A DNA stretch of 64,000 nucleotides, taken from positions 1 to 64,000 of the forward strand of contig CANJRD010000009.1 of the NCBI GenBank assembly GCA_947476695.1, in the 5' to 3' direction. Made by a program: the position numbers and the translations under genes. Source of the DNA: Rhodospirillaceae bacterium (GTDB taxonomy: Bacteria > Pseudomonadota > Alphaproteobacteria > Rhodospirillales > Rhodospirillaceae). The notes below the pieces were generated by a model that ran no database searches, was not told the origin of the DNA, and saw only the letters and a list, made by a program, of their open reading frames with translations. Positions 17,449 to 26,209 of the stretch are shown one piece after another (the first letter of the stretch is position 1; the number at the start of each line of letters is the position of its first letter).

Positions 17449-18314
17449 CCGTCTACCTCTCCTCCGGCGCCTTCCGTGTCCGCACCGTCGCCGGCGTCAT
17501 CGCTGAAGCGCAACGTCTCGGCGTCACACATATTGAGCTCAGCTCCGGCCTCGCACACGACCCGCAGCTGGCCGAGAACGTCACCGCCGGTATGCGCGCG
17601 GGCCTGACGTTCCTGATCCACAATTATTTTCCCGCGCCGCTGGAACCACGCGTGTTGAACCTTACCGCGTCCGGCGACGACGACCTCGCCTGGAGCCTCG
17701 ATCACTGCCGCCGCGCGCTCGACCTCAGCCTGCACGTCGGCGGCGCGTTCTACAGTCTCCATAGCGGTTACGCCGCCAACATCAAGGCCGCCTTGCTGGG
17801 CCGCCCGGATGCACAGGCCGCCGCGCTCAAGGACACACACGTCGATCGCGAACAGGCCTATCAGCTGATGATCCGCTCCGTGCGCGAAACCGCCGACTAC
17901 GCGGCCCAGCACGGACTGAGCCTTCTGCTCGAGAACAACGTCATCTCGCCGGTCTATCTTGAGAAAGTCCCGGTCAATCCTTTGCTGATGACCGATGCGG
18001 ACGAGATTGTGCGCTTCATGGCGGAAGTCGATCGTCCCAACGTCGGCTTCCTGATCGACGTGGGCCACGCCCGCGTATCCGCCGCCGCCCTGGGCTTCGA
18101 TCCGTTCGCCTTCATGGAACGCGTCGCCCCCTTCACGCGCGCGCTGCACATAAGCGACAACAACACGCGTGAGGACCAGAACCTGCCTTTCACCAAGGAC
18201 TCCTGGTTCTTTCCGCTCCTGAAGGATTTTGTCGGCGTGCCAAAGGTCATCGAGGCTTATGAGCTCGACGACGATACGATCCACCGTCAGGTCGATCTGT
18301 TGCGCGCGATTTAA
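17445..18314 (+). CDS. Sugar phosphate isomerase/epimerase-like TIM-barrel protein
   Basis: The 289-residue protein belongs to the xylose-isomerase-like/AP endonuclease 2 superfamily. It has metal-ligand stretches YSLHSGYAAN, LLLENNVISP, VGFLIDVGHARVSA and RALHISDNN, giving His/Glu/Asp residues at the barrel rim. The ATG overlaps the neuB stop by four bases, so it is the third gene of a coupled set with the sulfotransferase and synthase. It probably isomerises or epimerises a precursor of the same sugar. Its stop overlaps the convergent asnB gene by four bases. Confidence 0.75.
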   Translation: MTVYLSSGAFRVRTVAGVIAEAQRLGVTHIELSSGLAHDPQLAENVTAGMRAGLTFLIHNYFPAPLEPRVLNLTASGDDDLAWSLDHCRRALDLSLHVGGAFYSLHSGYAANIKAALLGRPDAQAAALKDTHVDREQAYQLMIRSVRETADYAAQHGLSLLLENNVISPVYLEKVPVNPLLMTDADEIVRFMAEVDRPNVGFLIDVGHARVSAAALGFDPFAFMERVAPFTRALHISDNNTREDQNLPFTKDSWFFPLLKDFVGVPKVIEAYELDDDTIHRQVDLLRAI

Positions 18315-19996
18315 GCGCTCGGGCGATCCTTGCCCTCGACGAACAGCCGGTGCCACAGCACGATGTTCATCGGGTTCCAGACCTTCGTCGCCAGCGTGAA
18401 GTCGTCGGCGGTCCAGCTGCGCGCCCGGGTCTTCTCGGCCAACACCGCGAACTGGCGCGGATCCCAATAGGGGCTGTCTTTCCACAGCGGGTGCGCGATG
18501 ATTTCTTCGATCACCGGCGCGAAGCCGCCATTGAACCATTCGATCATCGGTGAGTTGAAGCCGATCTTCTGACGACGCAGACGGATGCTCTCCGGCAGAA
18601 GCCCCGTCATCGCATCGCGCAACACGCGCTTTGTGTAGCCACCACCGATCTTCGACGACGCCGGCAATGCCATCGCGAAGCTCACCAGCCGCCAGTCCAT
18701 CAATGGCATGCGCACTTCGATACCGTGCGCCATGGAGCAGCGGTCGTAGTTGCGCAAAATTGCCGGCAGGAGCCGTTGATAGAATTCATGCGCGAGCCCG
18801 TCGTTCACCCGGCTCATCGGCCAGTCGAAGTACCACGGGTATCCGCCCAGCAATTCGTCGCCACCGTGACCGTCGAGCGAGACCAGCACGCCCTCACGCC
18901 GCAACTCGCGGTACAGCGCCCACATCGGCACCGCAATCCCGCTGTAAATCTCTTCCATCGACCAGACGCTGCCGATGATATGCGTCAGCGCTTCGTTGGG
19001 ATCGAACACCCAATGATGCGGCCGCGCGCCGACATGAGCCGCGACCACGTCCGCATGCTCGGTCTCGTCGATCAGCGTACCTGGGAAACTGGCGATGAAC
19101 GCGCGCCGCCAGTCCGCCGCCGCGCGCTCGCCCCCGCCGCCCACATGCGCCATCGCCGCCGCGACGCTGGACGAGTCAACGCCGCCGCTCAAACATGTCC
19201 CCACGGCCACATCGCTGCGCAGGCGCACCTTCACGGCGTCGAAGAAAATCTCGCGGAACGCCGCGACCTGATCGTCGTACTTCACCGGCACCGTGGGCAG
19301 ATGTGCCGCCGGGTCCCACCACCGCGCCAGGTTCATATTACCATTGGCACTGATGGTCACATGGTGCCCGGCCGGCAGCCGCCGTACGCCGTCCATGATG
19401 GTGTCGAGTTCGCTGCCTTCGATGTCGGCGGACGCCTGCGCTGCCTTGGCCGCGATACGCCCGTTCAACGCCGGCTTGAAGTCGGGCAGCGCGAGGAAGG
19501 CCTTGATCTCGGAGGCGAAGGAAATCTTCCCAGCCCCGGTCACGAAATACAGCGGCTTCACGCCATACCGGTCGCGGGCCAGGAACAACTTGCGCTCGAC
19601 CGTGTCCCAGATCGCGAAGGCCCACATGCCGTTGAAGCGCGTCAGGCAGTCCGGTCCCCAGGCGTCATAGGCGGCAATGACGACTTCCGTATCGGTGCCC
19701 GTGCGGAAGACGTAGCCCTTCGTCTCCAACTCCGCGCGCAATTCGAGGAAGTTGTAGACCTCGCCATTGTAGGTGATCCAATAGCGCCGGTTATCCGCGC
19801 CGCCATAGGGCATCGGATTCTTGCCGGCGTCCGAGAGATCGAGGATCGACAACCGCCGGTGCCCGAGCCCAAGGCCGCCGTCAATGAACGTGCCGCGTCC
19901 ATCCGGGCCGCGATGGGCTACCGCATCGGTGAAACGGTCGAGCACGGCCGGATCGGCCGCCGCGTTGAAATCCCAGAATCCCACGATCCCGCACAT
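18311..19996 (-). CDS. asnB: Glutamine-dependent asparagine synthase-like amidotransferase
   Basis: The 561-residue two-domain protein has an N-terminal class II glutaminase starting with the catalytic Cys2 (MCGIVGFWD), plus HRGPDGRG and WITYNGEVYN. The C-terminal synthetase domain has the ATP-binding SGGVDSS at 270-276. AsnB-like proteins in polysaccharide loci often amidate a sugar carboxylate rather than aspartate, and a diacetamido-uronate pathway lies just downstream. It diverges from the 20044 gene with a 47-bp gap. True asparagine synthesis remains possible. Confidence 0.87.
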   Translation of the reverse strand: MCGIVGFWDFNAAADPAVLDRFTDAVAHRGPDGRGTFIDGGLGLGHRRLSILDLSDAGKNPMPYGGADNRRYWITYNGEVYNFLELRAELETKGYVFRTGTDTEVVIAAYDAWGPDCLTRFNGMWAFAIWDTVERKLFLARDRYGVKPLYFVTGAGKISFASEIKAFLALPDFKPALNGRIAAKAAQASADIEGSELDTIMDGVRRLPAGHHVTISANGNMNLARWWDPAAHLPTVPVKYDDQVAAFREIFFDAVKVRLRSDVAVGTCLSGGVDSSSVAAAMAHVGGGGERAAADWRRAFIASFPGTLIDETEHADVVAAHVGARPHHWVFDPNEALTHIIGSVWSMEEIYSGIAVPMWALYRELRREGVLVSLDGHGGDELLGGYPWYFDWPMSRVNDGLAHEFYQRLLPAILRNYDRCSMAHGIEVRMPLMDWRLVSFAMALPASSKIGGGYTKRVLRDAMTGLLPESIRLRRQKIGFNSPMIEWFNGGFAPVIEEIIAHPLWKDSPYWDPRQFAVLAEKTRARSWTADDFTLATKVWNPMNIVLWHRLFVEGKDRPSA

Positions 19997-20043
19997 GGGC
20001 GATCTATACCACGGAGGCCCGTCCCTCGTGCTACAACCTCGCC

Positions 20044-20988
20044 ATGCGTGTGATGCAAATCCTCCGCTGCGATCCGCTCCACCGGGCTTGGCTGTCGGCG
20101 CGGCAATCCGCGACCGCCATGGGTCCGGCGGCGCAACAGGTTGCCGCCTTGCTGGACGACGGCATCGGCGCGCCGCAAGCCTGGGCCGCCGACCTCGATC
20201 CTGCAGAGACGTTCATCTGCTACGGCAATGACGGCCCGAGCCAAGGCGCCTGGGCCGCCGAGAACGGCGTTGCCGCGATGAACGCCCCGGCGATCCTTGC
20301 GGCACAGATCGCCGCGTTCCGGCCCGACATCGTGCTGCTCGATGCCGCACTGACCGATCTCGTCGTGGAAGCACGGCGCGCGCCAAAGCTGATCGGCTTC
20401 GCGCTCCACAAAAATCTCGCCGGCGCGTTTGAACGCAGCATCACGCCGGGGACACTCCCGTCCCGTACCCTAGACACGCCCACCGCCGCCCCGACATGGG
20501 ACGTTCTCTGCCGCGCCCAGGTCCGCAAGGACGCGCCCACGATGTTCGGGACTCTGGCGGCGCTGTCGAAAGCCCCTCTCGGGCTGAAGGGCGAGTTCTC
20601 AATTGTCTATCACCTGATGGCCGAAGCCCCCGGCGACCTGCCGGCCGGCCTCGCCGTCCATGATCGCGGCGCACTCTACGGCCGGACCTTCCGCGAAGCC
20701 GCCGCCACGGCCCGCCTGATCGTCGATATGGAGGACGGCGCTCCCGTCGCCACCCGGGTCGACCGACTTGCCGAACTCCAGGCCATCGGCGCCGTGGTAT
20801 TGGCCGAAACCGGCCCGGCCATCGCCTGCCTGTCCGGCCTGACGACCTTCACCACTGCCGAGCAGCTTATCCAACTTGTTTACGATCTGCTGCGAGACTC
20901 CCCACGCCGAGAGGCCTTGCGGTCTTCCGGTTCGCGCGGCCCGTCACCGAGCCGCACTGAAATACTGGCCGCTTTAACCACCCTTTAA
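20044..20988 (+). CDS. Hypothetical protein, possibly a diverged CgeB-like glycosyltransferase
   Basis: The 314-residue Ala-rich soluble protein has an alternating helix-strand pattern. The N-terminal part (MRVMQILRCDPLHRAWLSAR) and the segment AQIAAFRPDIVLLDAALTDL resemble the first domain of CgeB-like transferases. The C-terminal part lacks the clear donor-site motif seen in the 2994 gene. It lies between asnB and the wlbA-like gene on the same strand as the latter. A role in the same glycan is inferred from position only. Confidence 0.5.
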   Translation: MRVMQILRCDPLHRAWLSARQSATAMGPAAQQVAALLDDGIGAPQAWAADLDPAETFICYGNDGPSQGAWAAENGVAAMNAPAILAAQIAAFRPDIVLLDAALTDLVVEARRAPKLIGFALHKNLAGAFERSITPGTLPSRTLDTPTAAPTWDVLCRAQVRKDAPTMFGTLAALSKAPLGLKGEFSIVYHLMAEAPGDLPAGLAVHDRGALYGRTFREAAATARLIVDMEDGAPVATRVDRLAELQAIGAVVLAETGPAIACLSGLTTFTTAEQLIQLVYDLLRDSPRREALRSSGSRGPSPSRTEILAALTTL

Positions 20989-21027
20989 CCGGCGGCGGCT
21001 GGGATCACTAATTCAAGCGGGGGTCTC

Positions 21028-22101
21028 GTGCTCGGCTTCGCACTCGTCGGCTGTGGTCGCATCGCGCAAAAGCATGCGGACCTTCTTCATGGCGGCCACA
21101 TCAAGGGCGCGCGCCTCGTCGCCGTCTGCGATGTGAAGCCCGACCGCGCCGAATTCTACGGCAAGAAGTACGGCGTCCCTCATTTCACCGACATGCACGC
21201 GATGATGGCCGGGCAAGGCGCATCCATCGACGTCGTCACCGTGTTGACCGAAAGCGGCCTGCATGGCCGCCACGTTCTCGAACTCGCACCGTACAAAAAA
21301 GACATCGTCGTCGAGAAGCCGATGGCGCTGACCCTCGACGACGCCGACGCCATGATCAGGGCCTGCGATGCCAACGGCATCAGGCTCTTTGTCGTCAAAC
21401 AGAACCGCTACAACCTGCCGGTCCAAGCCGCGCGGGCGGCGCTCGACGCAGGCCGTTTCGGCAAGATCGTGATGGGCACCGTGCGCGTGCGCTGGTGCCG
21501 CCCGCAGGCGTACTACGATCAGGACGCCTGGCGCGGCACCTGGAGCCTCGACGGCGGCGTCTTCGCCAACCAGGCGAGCCATCACGTCGATCTGCTCGAA
21601 TGGTTCCTCGGCGAACCGGTCTCGATCTTTGCCAAGTCGCGCCGCGCGCTGGTGAACATCGAAGCCGAGGACACCGGCGTCGCCGTCATCACCTTCAAGT
21701 CAGGCGCCATCGGCATCGTCGAGGCCACCACGGCCACCCGTCCGAAAGACCTCGAGGGCTCGCTGTCGATCCTCGGCGGCAACGGCACGGTCGAGATCGG
21801 CGGCTTCGCCGTGAACGAAATGAAAGTCTGGCAGTTCACGGACCAAGGCCCGTCCGACGCCGAAATGCTGACCAAGATGCGGGAAAGCCCGCCCAACGTG
21901 TACGGCTTCGGCCACGCCGCCTATCTGAACAATGTCGTCCAGACCATCGGCGGCGGCGGTTCGGCCCTGGTCGACGGCCTCGAAGGCCGCAAGTCGCTGG
22001 AACTGATCAGCGCGATCTATGAATCCATCGCCGCCGAGCGCGAGGTTGTGCTGCGTTTCCAAGCGCATCATGCCCGCCTAGGGCAACGACCGCCGGTTTA
22101 A
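21028..22101 (+). CDS. wlbA: WlbA/WbpB-like UDP-sugar 3-dehydrogenase (Gfo/Idh/MocA family)
   Basis: The 357-residue oxidoreductase has an N-terminal Rossmann motif ALVGCGRIAQKH (about 5-16) and the family EKPMALTLDDAD. The stretch VVKQNRYNLPVQAARAAL, then VRVRWCRPQAYYDQDAWRGT and GGVFANQASHHVDLLEW, is characteristic of WlbA-type enzymes. These oxidise C3 of UDP-GlcNAc-uronic acid. The start is GTG at 21028. The next two genes encode the matching aminotransferase and acetyltransferase, which strengthens the assignment. The C6 dehydrogenase (WbpA type) is not in the window. Confidence 0.82.
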   Translation: MLGFALVGCGRIAQKHADLLHGGHIKGARLVAVCDVKPDRAEFYGKKYGVPHFTDMHAMMAGQGASIDVVTVLTESGLHGRHVLELAPYKKDIVVEKPMALTLDDADAMIRACDANGIRLFVVKQNRYNLPVQAARAALDAGRFGKIVMGTVRVRWCRPQAYYDQDAWRGTWSLDGGVFANQASHHVDLLEWFLGEPVSIFAKSRRALVNIEAEDTGVAVITFKSGAIGIVEATTATRPKDLEGSLSILGGNGTVEIGGFAVNEMKVWQFTDQGPSDAEMLTKMRESPPNVYGFGHAAYLNNVVQTIGGGGSALVDGLEGRKSLELISAIYESIAAEREVVLRFQAHHARLGQRPPV

Positions 22102-22176
22102 CCTCTCGGAAAGCCCCTTCGGCCAGACTGTTATGGGGCACTCCGCGTGCCTGGCATTGCCCGTGGACCGAACCCG

Positions 22177-23286
22177 ATGAAGGCCGTGACACAGATCCCG
22201 CTCGTCAATCTCAAGCGTCAGTACGCCGCGATCAAGCCTGAGATCGACGCGGCAATCGCCGATGTCGTGGGCCGTCAGGAATTCGTCAGCGGCAAAGTCG
22301 TCGCCGCCTTCACAGCCGAATGGCTCGCCGCGCTCGGCGCATCGTATGGGGCGTCGTGCAGCAACGGCACCTCGGCCATCTCGCTCGCGTTGAAAGGGCT
22401 CGGCATCGGGCCCGGCGACGAGGTCGTCACCACGGCGCATACATTCTTCGCCACCGTCGAGGCGATCTGCGCCGTCGGGGCGAAGCCGGTCTTCGCCGAC
22501 ATCGATCCGGACACCTATTGCCTCGATATCGACACCGCGCCCATCGGCTCCAGCACCCGTGCCATTATGCCGGTGCACCTGTACGGCACCGCGGCCAACA
22601 TGAGCGCGGTGCTCGCCTGCGCGCAATCGCATGACCTGAAGGTTATCGAAGACACCGCACAGGGTCACTTCGCAACCTGGAACGGCAAAGCCCTCGGCAC
22701 GCTGGGCGACGCCGGCACCTACAGCTTCTTCCCCGGCAAGAACCTCGGCGCCTATGGCGACGCCGGCTTCGTGGTGACGAAGGATGAAGCCGTCGCCGTC
22801 ACCATCGCCAAGCTGCTGAACCACGGCCGCGAGTCCAAATACACCCACGACCTGATGGGCGAGAACAACCGTATGGACGAGATTCAGGCGGCCGTCCTGC
22901 GCGTGAAGTTGAAATACCTGCGCGCCTGGACCGATCGCCGCCAGGCGCTGGCCAAGCACTATGACGCACGCCTGACCGCCGCGGGCTTCAAGGTCATCCG
23001 CCCCTATCCGCGCGCCAGTAGCGTTTATCACCTGTACGTCGTCGAGGTTTCAAACCGCGATCAAACGCTCGCCCACCTCAACACCGAAGGCATCGGCGCG
23101 GGCGTGCACTATCCGGTGCCGCTGCACCTTCAGCCGGCGCTCGCCGGCTGGGGCATCGCGCGCGGCGCATTGCCCAAGACAGAAGCCGCCGCCGACCGCG
23201 TGCTCAGCCTGCCGATCTGTCCCGACCTGACCGATGCGGAATGCGACCGCGTCTGCGATACCTTCCTCGCCTGCGCGAATCCATAG
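22177..23286 (+). CDS. wbpE: WbpE/WlbC-like sugar 3-aminotransferase (DegT/DnrJ/EryC1/StrS)
   Basis: The 369-residue PLP enzyme has Lys188 in SFFPGKNLGAYGDAG, SNGTSAISLALKGLGIGPGDEV and the typical MPVHLYGTAANM and KVIEDTAQGH. Placed between a WlbA-like dehydrogenase and a WbpD-like acetyltransferase, it should aminate the 3-keto UDP-sugar acid. I chose the ATG at 22177, since the family begins just before IPLVNLKRQY. An earlier GTG at 22147 would add ten unrelated residues. Confidence 0.85.
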   Translation: MKAVTQIPLVNLKRQYAAIKPEIDAAIADVVGRQEFVSGKVVAAFTAEWLAALGASYGASCSNGTSAISLALKGLGIGPGDEVVTTAHTFFATVEAICAVGAKPVFADIDPDTYCLDIDTAPIGSSTRAIMPVHLYGTAANMSAVLACAQSHDLKVIEDTAQGHFATWNGKALGTLGDAGTYSFFPGKNLGAYGDAGFVVTKDEAVAVTIAKLLNHGRESKYTHDLMGENNRMDEIQAAVLRVKLKYLRAWTDRRQALAKHYDARLTAAGFKVIRPYPRASSVYHLYVVEVSNRDQTLAHLNTEGIGAGVHYPVPLHLQPALAGWGIARGALPKTEAAADRVLSLPICPDLTDAECDRVCDTFLACANP

Positions 23287-23288
23287 CC

Positions 23289-23753
23289 ATGGTCGAACCG
23301 AACCTCAAGACAAGCGGCATCGTCGACGTGACGTTCGGTGAGAACGTCACCGTCGTTGCGCCGACCAATCTCTACGGCTGCGCCATCGGCCCGGACACGT
23401 TCGTCGGCCCCTTCGTCGAAATCCAGAAAGGCGTGCGGATCGGCCGCAATTGCCGCATCCAGTCGCACAGTTTCATCTGCGAACTGGTGACGCTGGGCGA
23501 TCATGTGACCGTCGCCCATGGCGTGATGTTCATCAACGACCCCTATACCAGCGGCGGCCCTGCGCGCGGCGACAAGACCAAGTGGGGCAGCACCACCGTC
23601 GGCGACCATGTCAGCATCGGCAGCAATGCGACCATCATGCCGGTGACAATCTGCGCGAACGCCATCATCGGCGCCGGCGCGGTCGTCACGCGCGACATTA
23701 CCGAGCCCGGCATCTATGCCGGAAACCCTGCACGCCTGATCCGAGCCCTCTGA
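23289..23753 (+). CDS. wbpD: WbpD/WlbB-like N-acetyltransferase (left-handed beta-helix)
   Basis: The 154-residue protein consists of hexapeptide repeats (NLYGCAIGPDTFVGPFVEIQ, VRIGRNCRIQSHSFICE, VSIGSNATIMPVTIC, NAIIGAGAVVT). These form a trimeric left-handed beta-helix that binds acetyl-CoA. GIYAGNPARLIR closes the coil as in WbpD/WlbB. It would acetylate the 3-amino group made by the preceding aminotransferase, giving UDP-2,3-diacetamido-2,3-dideoxy-glucuronate. The ATG at 23289 lies 2 bp after the preceding stop. A longer frame from 23241 overlaps that gene and is not preferred. Confidence 0.87.
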   Translation: MVEPNLKTSGIVDVTFGENVTVVAPTNLYGCAIGPDTFVGPFVEIQKGVRIGRNCRIQSHSFICELVTLGDHVTVAHGVMFINDPYTSGGPARGDKTKWGSTTVGDHVSIGSNATIMPVTICANAIIGAGAVVTRDITEPGIYAGNPARLIRAL

Positions 23754-23757
23754 GCCG

Positions 23758-24969
23758 ATGAGCGCGCCGATCCTTGCGCTCCCACTGTTCCTGCCGAACG
23801 TGGAAGTCGACTTCCGGGGCTGGATGGGCGGCGGACTCTATGTCCGCAATCTCGCCCGCGTCCTCTCCGAACTGCCTGCACCCGAGCGTCCGCGCATCGT
23901 CATCATCACCGACGGCGGCCTCGATGCCGCCTTGCCACGGGCGCTGTTCAACGAAGCGGCGGTTGAAGCCATCTTCGAGCCAACCGGCAAGCCGCTGGCG
24001 GTGAAGCCGTCGCTCGCGCCCGAAATTCTCACCGCCGGCGCCCCCGATCCGGCGCGCATCGCCGCGTTCCTCGACCGCACCGCCTGCATTTTTCCGGTGT
24101 TGCGCAGCATGTTCGATCCGAACAAGGCGCTACACTGGATTCCGGATTTCCAGCACAAGCATCTGCCGGAGATGTTCGACGCGGCAGAGATCGCCAACCG
24201 CGATACCGAATTCCGCATCATGACGCACTCGCGGCCCTTCGTGCTGCTGTCCAGCGAGGCCGGCCGCGCCGACATGCAGCGCTTCTATCCGACGGCGACG
24301 GCCAAAACCTATATCTGGCACTTCACCTCCAGCATCGACGTCGCCGCCGCCGCCGCCGCCGATCCGCGCCCGCATTTTAATCTGCCGGAGCGCTATCTGT
24401 TCGCGCCCAACCAGTTCTGGAAGCACAAGGACCACCGCACCCTGTTCCGCGCCATGGCGGCGTTGCGCGCGCGCGGCATCGGCGCGACGCTGGCCTGCAC
24501 CGGCCGCGCGGTCGATGCCCGGCACCCCGGCTACGGCGACGAGTTGCAGCGCTTCGTCACCGACAACGGCCTTCAGGACAGCGTGCGCTTCCTCGGCGTC
24601 GTCTCCGACGTCCATCTGCGCGAGTTGTTCCGCCATGCTGCCGCCGTGGTACAGCCGTCGCTGTTCGAGGGATGGAGCACTGTGGTGGAGGACACCAAGG
24701 CGACTGGCCGTCCGATCATCCTGACCGACTTGCCCGTCCATCGCGAACAGGCTGCCGACGCTGGGTCCCTTGGATCGTTCACCTTCTACCCGCCCGGCGA
24801 TGCGGCGGCGTTGGCTGATCGCATCGCCGCCGCATGGCCCATGCTAACCACCGGCCCCGACGAAGCCGCCGAGCGCGCCGCCGCCCACAGCCGCCGCGCG
24901 CGGGCCGACGCCAGCGCTCGCAATTTCCTCGCCATAATGCGCGATATGCAGGCGTCCGCCGCCGGTTAA
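23758..24969 (+). CDS. Glycosyltransferase family 4-like protein
   Basis: The 403-residue GT-B protein has an N-terminal acceptor domain starting with GGGLYVRNLARVLSE. The C-terminal donor domain shows LPERYLFAPNQFWKHKDHRTLFRAM, the conserved FLGVVSDVHLRELFRHAAAVVQPSLFEGW and then ATGRPIILTDLPVHREQ. The last of these carries the E-x7-E-like pattern. Residues about 196-201 are a run of six Ala encoded by six GCC triplets. It follows wbpD by 4 bp and probably transfers a sugar made by this branch. Confidence 0.83.
   Translation: MSAPILALPLFLPNVEVDFRGWMGGGLYVRNLARVLSELPAPERPRIVIITDGGLDAALPRALFNEAAVEAIFEPTGKPLAVKPSLAPEILTAGAPDPARIAAFLDRTACIFPVLRSMFDPNKALHWIPDFQHKHLPEMFDAAEIANRDTEFRIMTHSRPFVLLSSEAGRADMQRFYPTATAKTYIWHFTSSIDVAAAAAADPRPHFNLPERYLFAPNQFWKHKDHRTLFRAMAALRARGIGATLACTGRAVDARHPGYGDELQRFVTDNGLQDSVRFLGVVSDVHLRELFRHAAAVVQPSLFEGWSTVVEDTKATGRPIILTDLPVHREQAADAGSLGSFTFYPPGDAAALADRIAAAWPMLTTGPDEAAERAAAHSRRARADASARNFLAIMRDMQASAAG
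24343..24360 (+). repeat. (GCC)6 triplet repeat inside a glycosyltransferase gene
   Basis: Six perfect GCC codons encode a hexa-alanine linker between the two domains of the GT4-like protein. Changes in multiples of one triplet would alter linker length without shifting the frame. Confidence 0.7.
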
Positions 24970-25043
24970 GGCCCTTGTGCTTCTTTACTGGAATCTCAAG
25001 CCGCCTGTTGATAGTTTCCCGCCATCACGCCCAGGAGAGACTC

Positions 25044-25160
25044 ATGGCCACGAAGACCAAGAAGAAGAAGACGAGCACCAAAGTCCGCGCCAATCGCCGC
25101 AGGGCCAAGGGCGCCGCCAAGGAAGGCCGTCGTCGCGCGCGCTCCGAGAAGCGGGCCTAA
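25044..25160 (+). CDS. Small, very basic Lys/Arg-rich protein
   Basis: The 38-residue protein is nearly half Lys and Arg: it starts MATKTKKKKTSTK, continues VRANRRRAKGAAKEGRRRARSEKRA and has no acidic cluster. A good ribosome binding site (AGGAGA, 6 bp before the ATG) and a clean stop support translation. Composition resembles small histone-H1-like or ribosome-associated proteins, so nucleic acid binding is likely (inference). It is followed by a short TTAAG/CTTAA-containing stretch. No family is recognised. It sits between two glycan genes with which it has no obvious link. Confidence 0.6.
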   Translation: MATKTKKKKTSTKVRANRRRAKGAAKEGRRRARSEKRA

Positions 25161-25222
25161 CTGACCTCTTTAAGCCTTTCTTAAGGCCGGGGTAGCAGAG
25201 TGCCGCGCAACGGAGGAGATCC

Positions 25223-25417
25223 ATGCTCCCGCGCGGCCATACCCATGCCTTCGGCCAAGGCCTCATCTTTTCGCACCCCTCGCGGGTGACGGCCCTGGCC
25301 CAGCGCGACATCTTTCGCGCGTTGGGCCTGCCGATGGGAAACCGCTTCCCCGCGCTGTCCAGCATCGCCCCCACGGCCATCCTGCGTCGCGCAACGGCCG
25401 TGAAGGAGCCCGCCTGA
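25223..25417 (+). CDS. Small hypothetical protein or leader peptide upstream of a methyltransferase
   Basis: The 64-residue frame is preceded by a near-perfect ribosome binding site (GGAGGAGATCC then ATG). Its stop is 2 bp before the ATG of the methyltransferase gene at 25420, which suggests translational coupling. Composition is mixed, with no signal peptide or membrane segment and no recognised domain. It may be a real small protein or a leader whose translation controls the next gene. Confidence 0.4.
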   Translation: MLPRGHTHAFGQGLIFSHPSRVTALAQRDIFRALGLPMGNRFPALSSIAPTAILRRATAVKEPA

Positions 25418-25419
25418 CC

Positions 25420-26208
25420 ATGGCGCTCCCACGTCCTACCTACCCCTCGCCCACCGTTGGCGTGCCTGAGATGATCTACACGCCCGCCACCGGCGAGGCG
25501 CCGTGGTATCCGCCGGTGATGACCGGCGCCGAGACGCTGGAACGTTTGCACCGCGACGGCGACTTCGTGAACGCGGGCCTGGCGCTGATGGAACGTCTCA
25601 CCCCAGACGCCTACACCGCCTATCTCGGAAATTACATCCGCACGGGCCGGAGCCGGTTCGGCCCCGCATGGGTCTATGCCGATATCATTTCGGTATTGCT
25701 CTGCCTGTCGCGCACCTTGAAGCCGCGCACGTATCTAGAGATCGGCGTCCGCCGCGGCCGCAGCGCCTGCGCCGTCGCCAGTGAATCGCCATACTGCGCC
25801 ATGTTCCTGTTCGACCTCTGGCAGGCGGGCTATGCCGGCATCGACAATCCCGGCCCGGATTTCGTCCGCGGCGAGCTCGCCCGCGTGAACCACCGCGGCC
25901 CGGCTAGCTTCGTGGACGGCGACAGCCACGCCACGCTGCCCAAGTTCTTCCGCGAGAACCCCACGGCGGTCTTCGACATCGTTACGGTCGACGGCGATCA
26001 CTCCGAACGCGGCGCGGCGCAGGACATGTGCGACGTGCTGCCGCGCCTGGCCGTCGGCGGCGCGATTGTCTTCGACGATATCTCGCATCCGGCGCACCCT
26101 GAGCTCAATCGCGTCTGGCAGGACCTCGTCGCCACCGACGACCGCTTCTCCGCCTTCAGCTTCCGCGATGCCGGCTATGGCGTCGGGTTCGCGATCCGGA
26201 AGTATTGA
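25420..26208 (+). CDS. Class I SAM-dependent methyltransferase (Methyltransf_24-like)
   Basis: The 262-residue protein has the SAM motif TYLEIGVRRGRSACAVA (about 105-121), then an acidic strand MFLFDLWQ. DIVTVDGDHSERGAAQDM and GGAIVFDDISHPAHPEL follow, as in Methyltransf_24 proteins of polysaccharide and cephalosporin-hydroxylase-like groups. The substrate is probably a sugar of the local glycan. The next gene starts 1 bp after its stop. Confidence 0.75.
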   Translation: MALPRPTYPSPTVGVPEMIYTPATGEAPWYPPVMTGAETLERLHRDGDFVNAGLALMERLTPDAYTAYLGNYIRTGRSRFGPAWVYADIISVLLCLSRTLKPRTYLEIGVRRGRSACAVASESPYCAMFLFDLWQAGYAGIDNPGPDFVRGELARVNHRGPASFVDGDSHATLPKFFRENPTAVFDIVTVDGDHSERGAAQDMCDVLPRLAVGGAIVFDDISHPAHPELNRVWQDLVATDDRFSAFSFRDAGYGVGFAIRKY

Positions 26209-26209
26209 G

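Noticed and set aside
17130-18539. 469-residue open frame on the minus strand
   Set aside because: It overlaps the end of neuB, the TIM-barrel gene and asnB in an antisense or alternative frame, with no domain.
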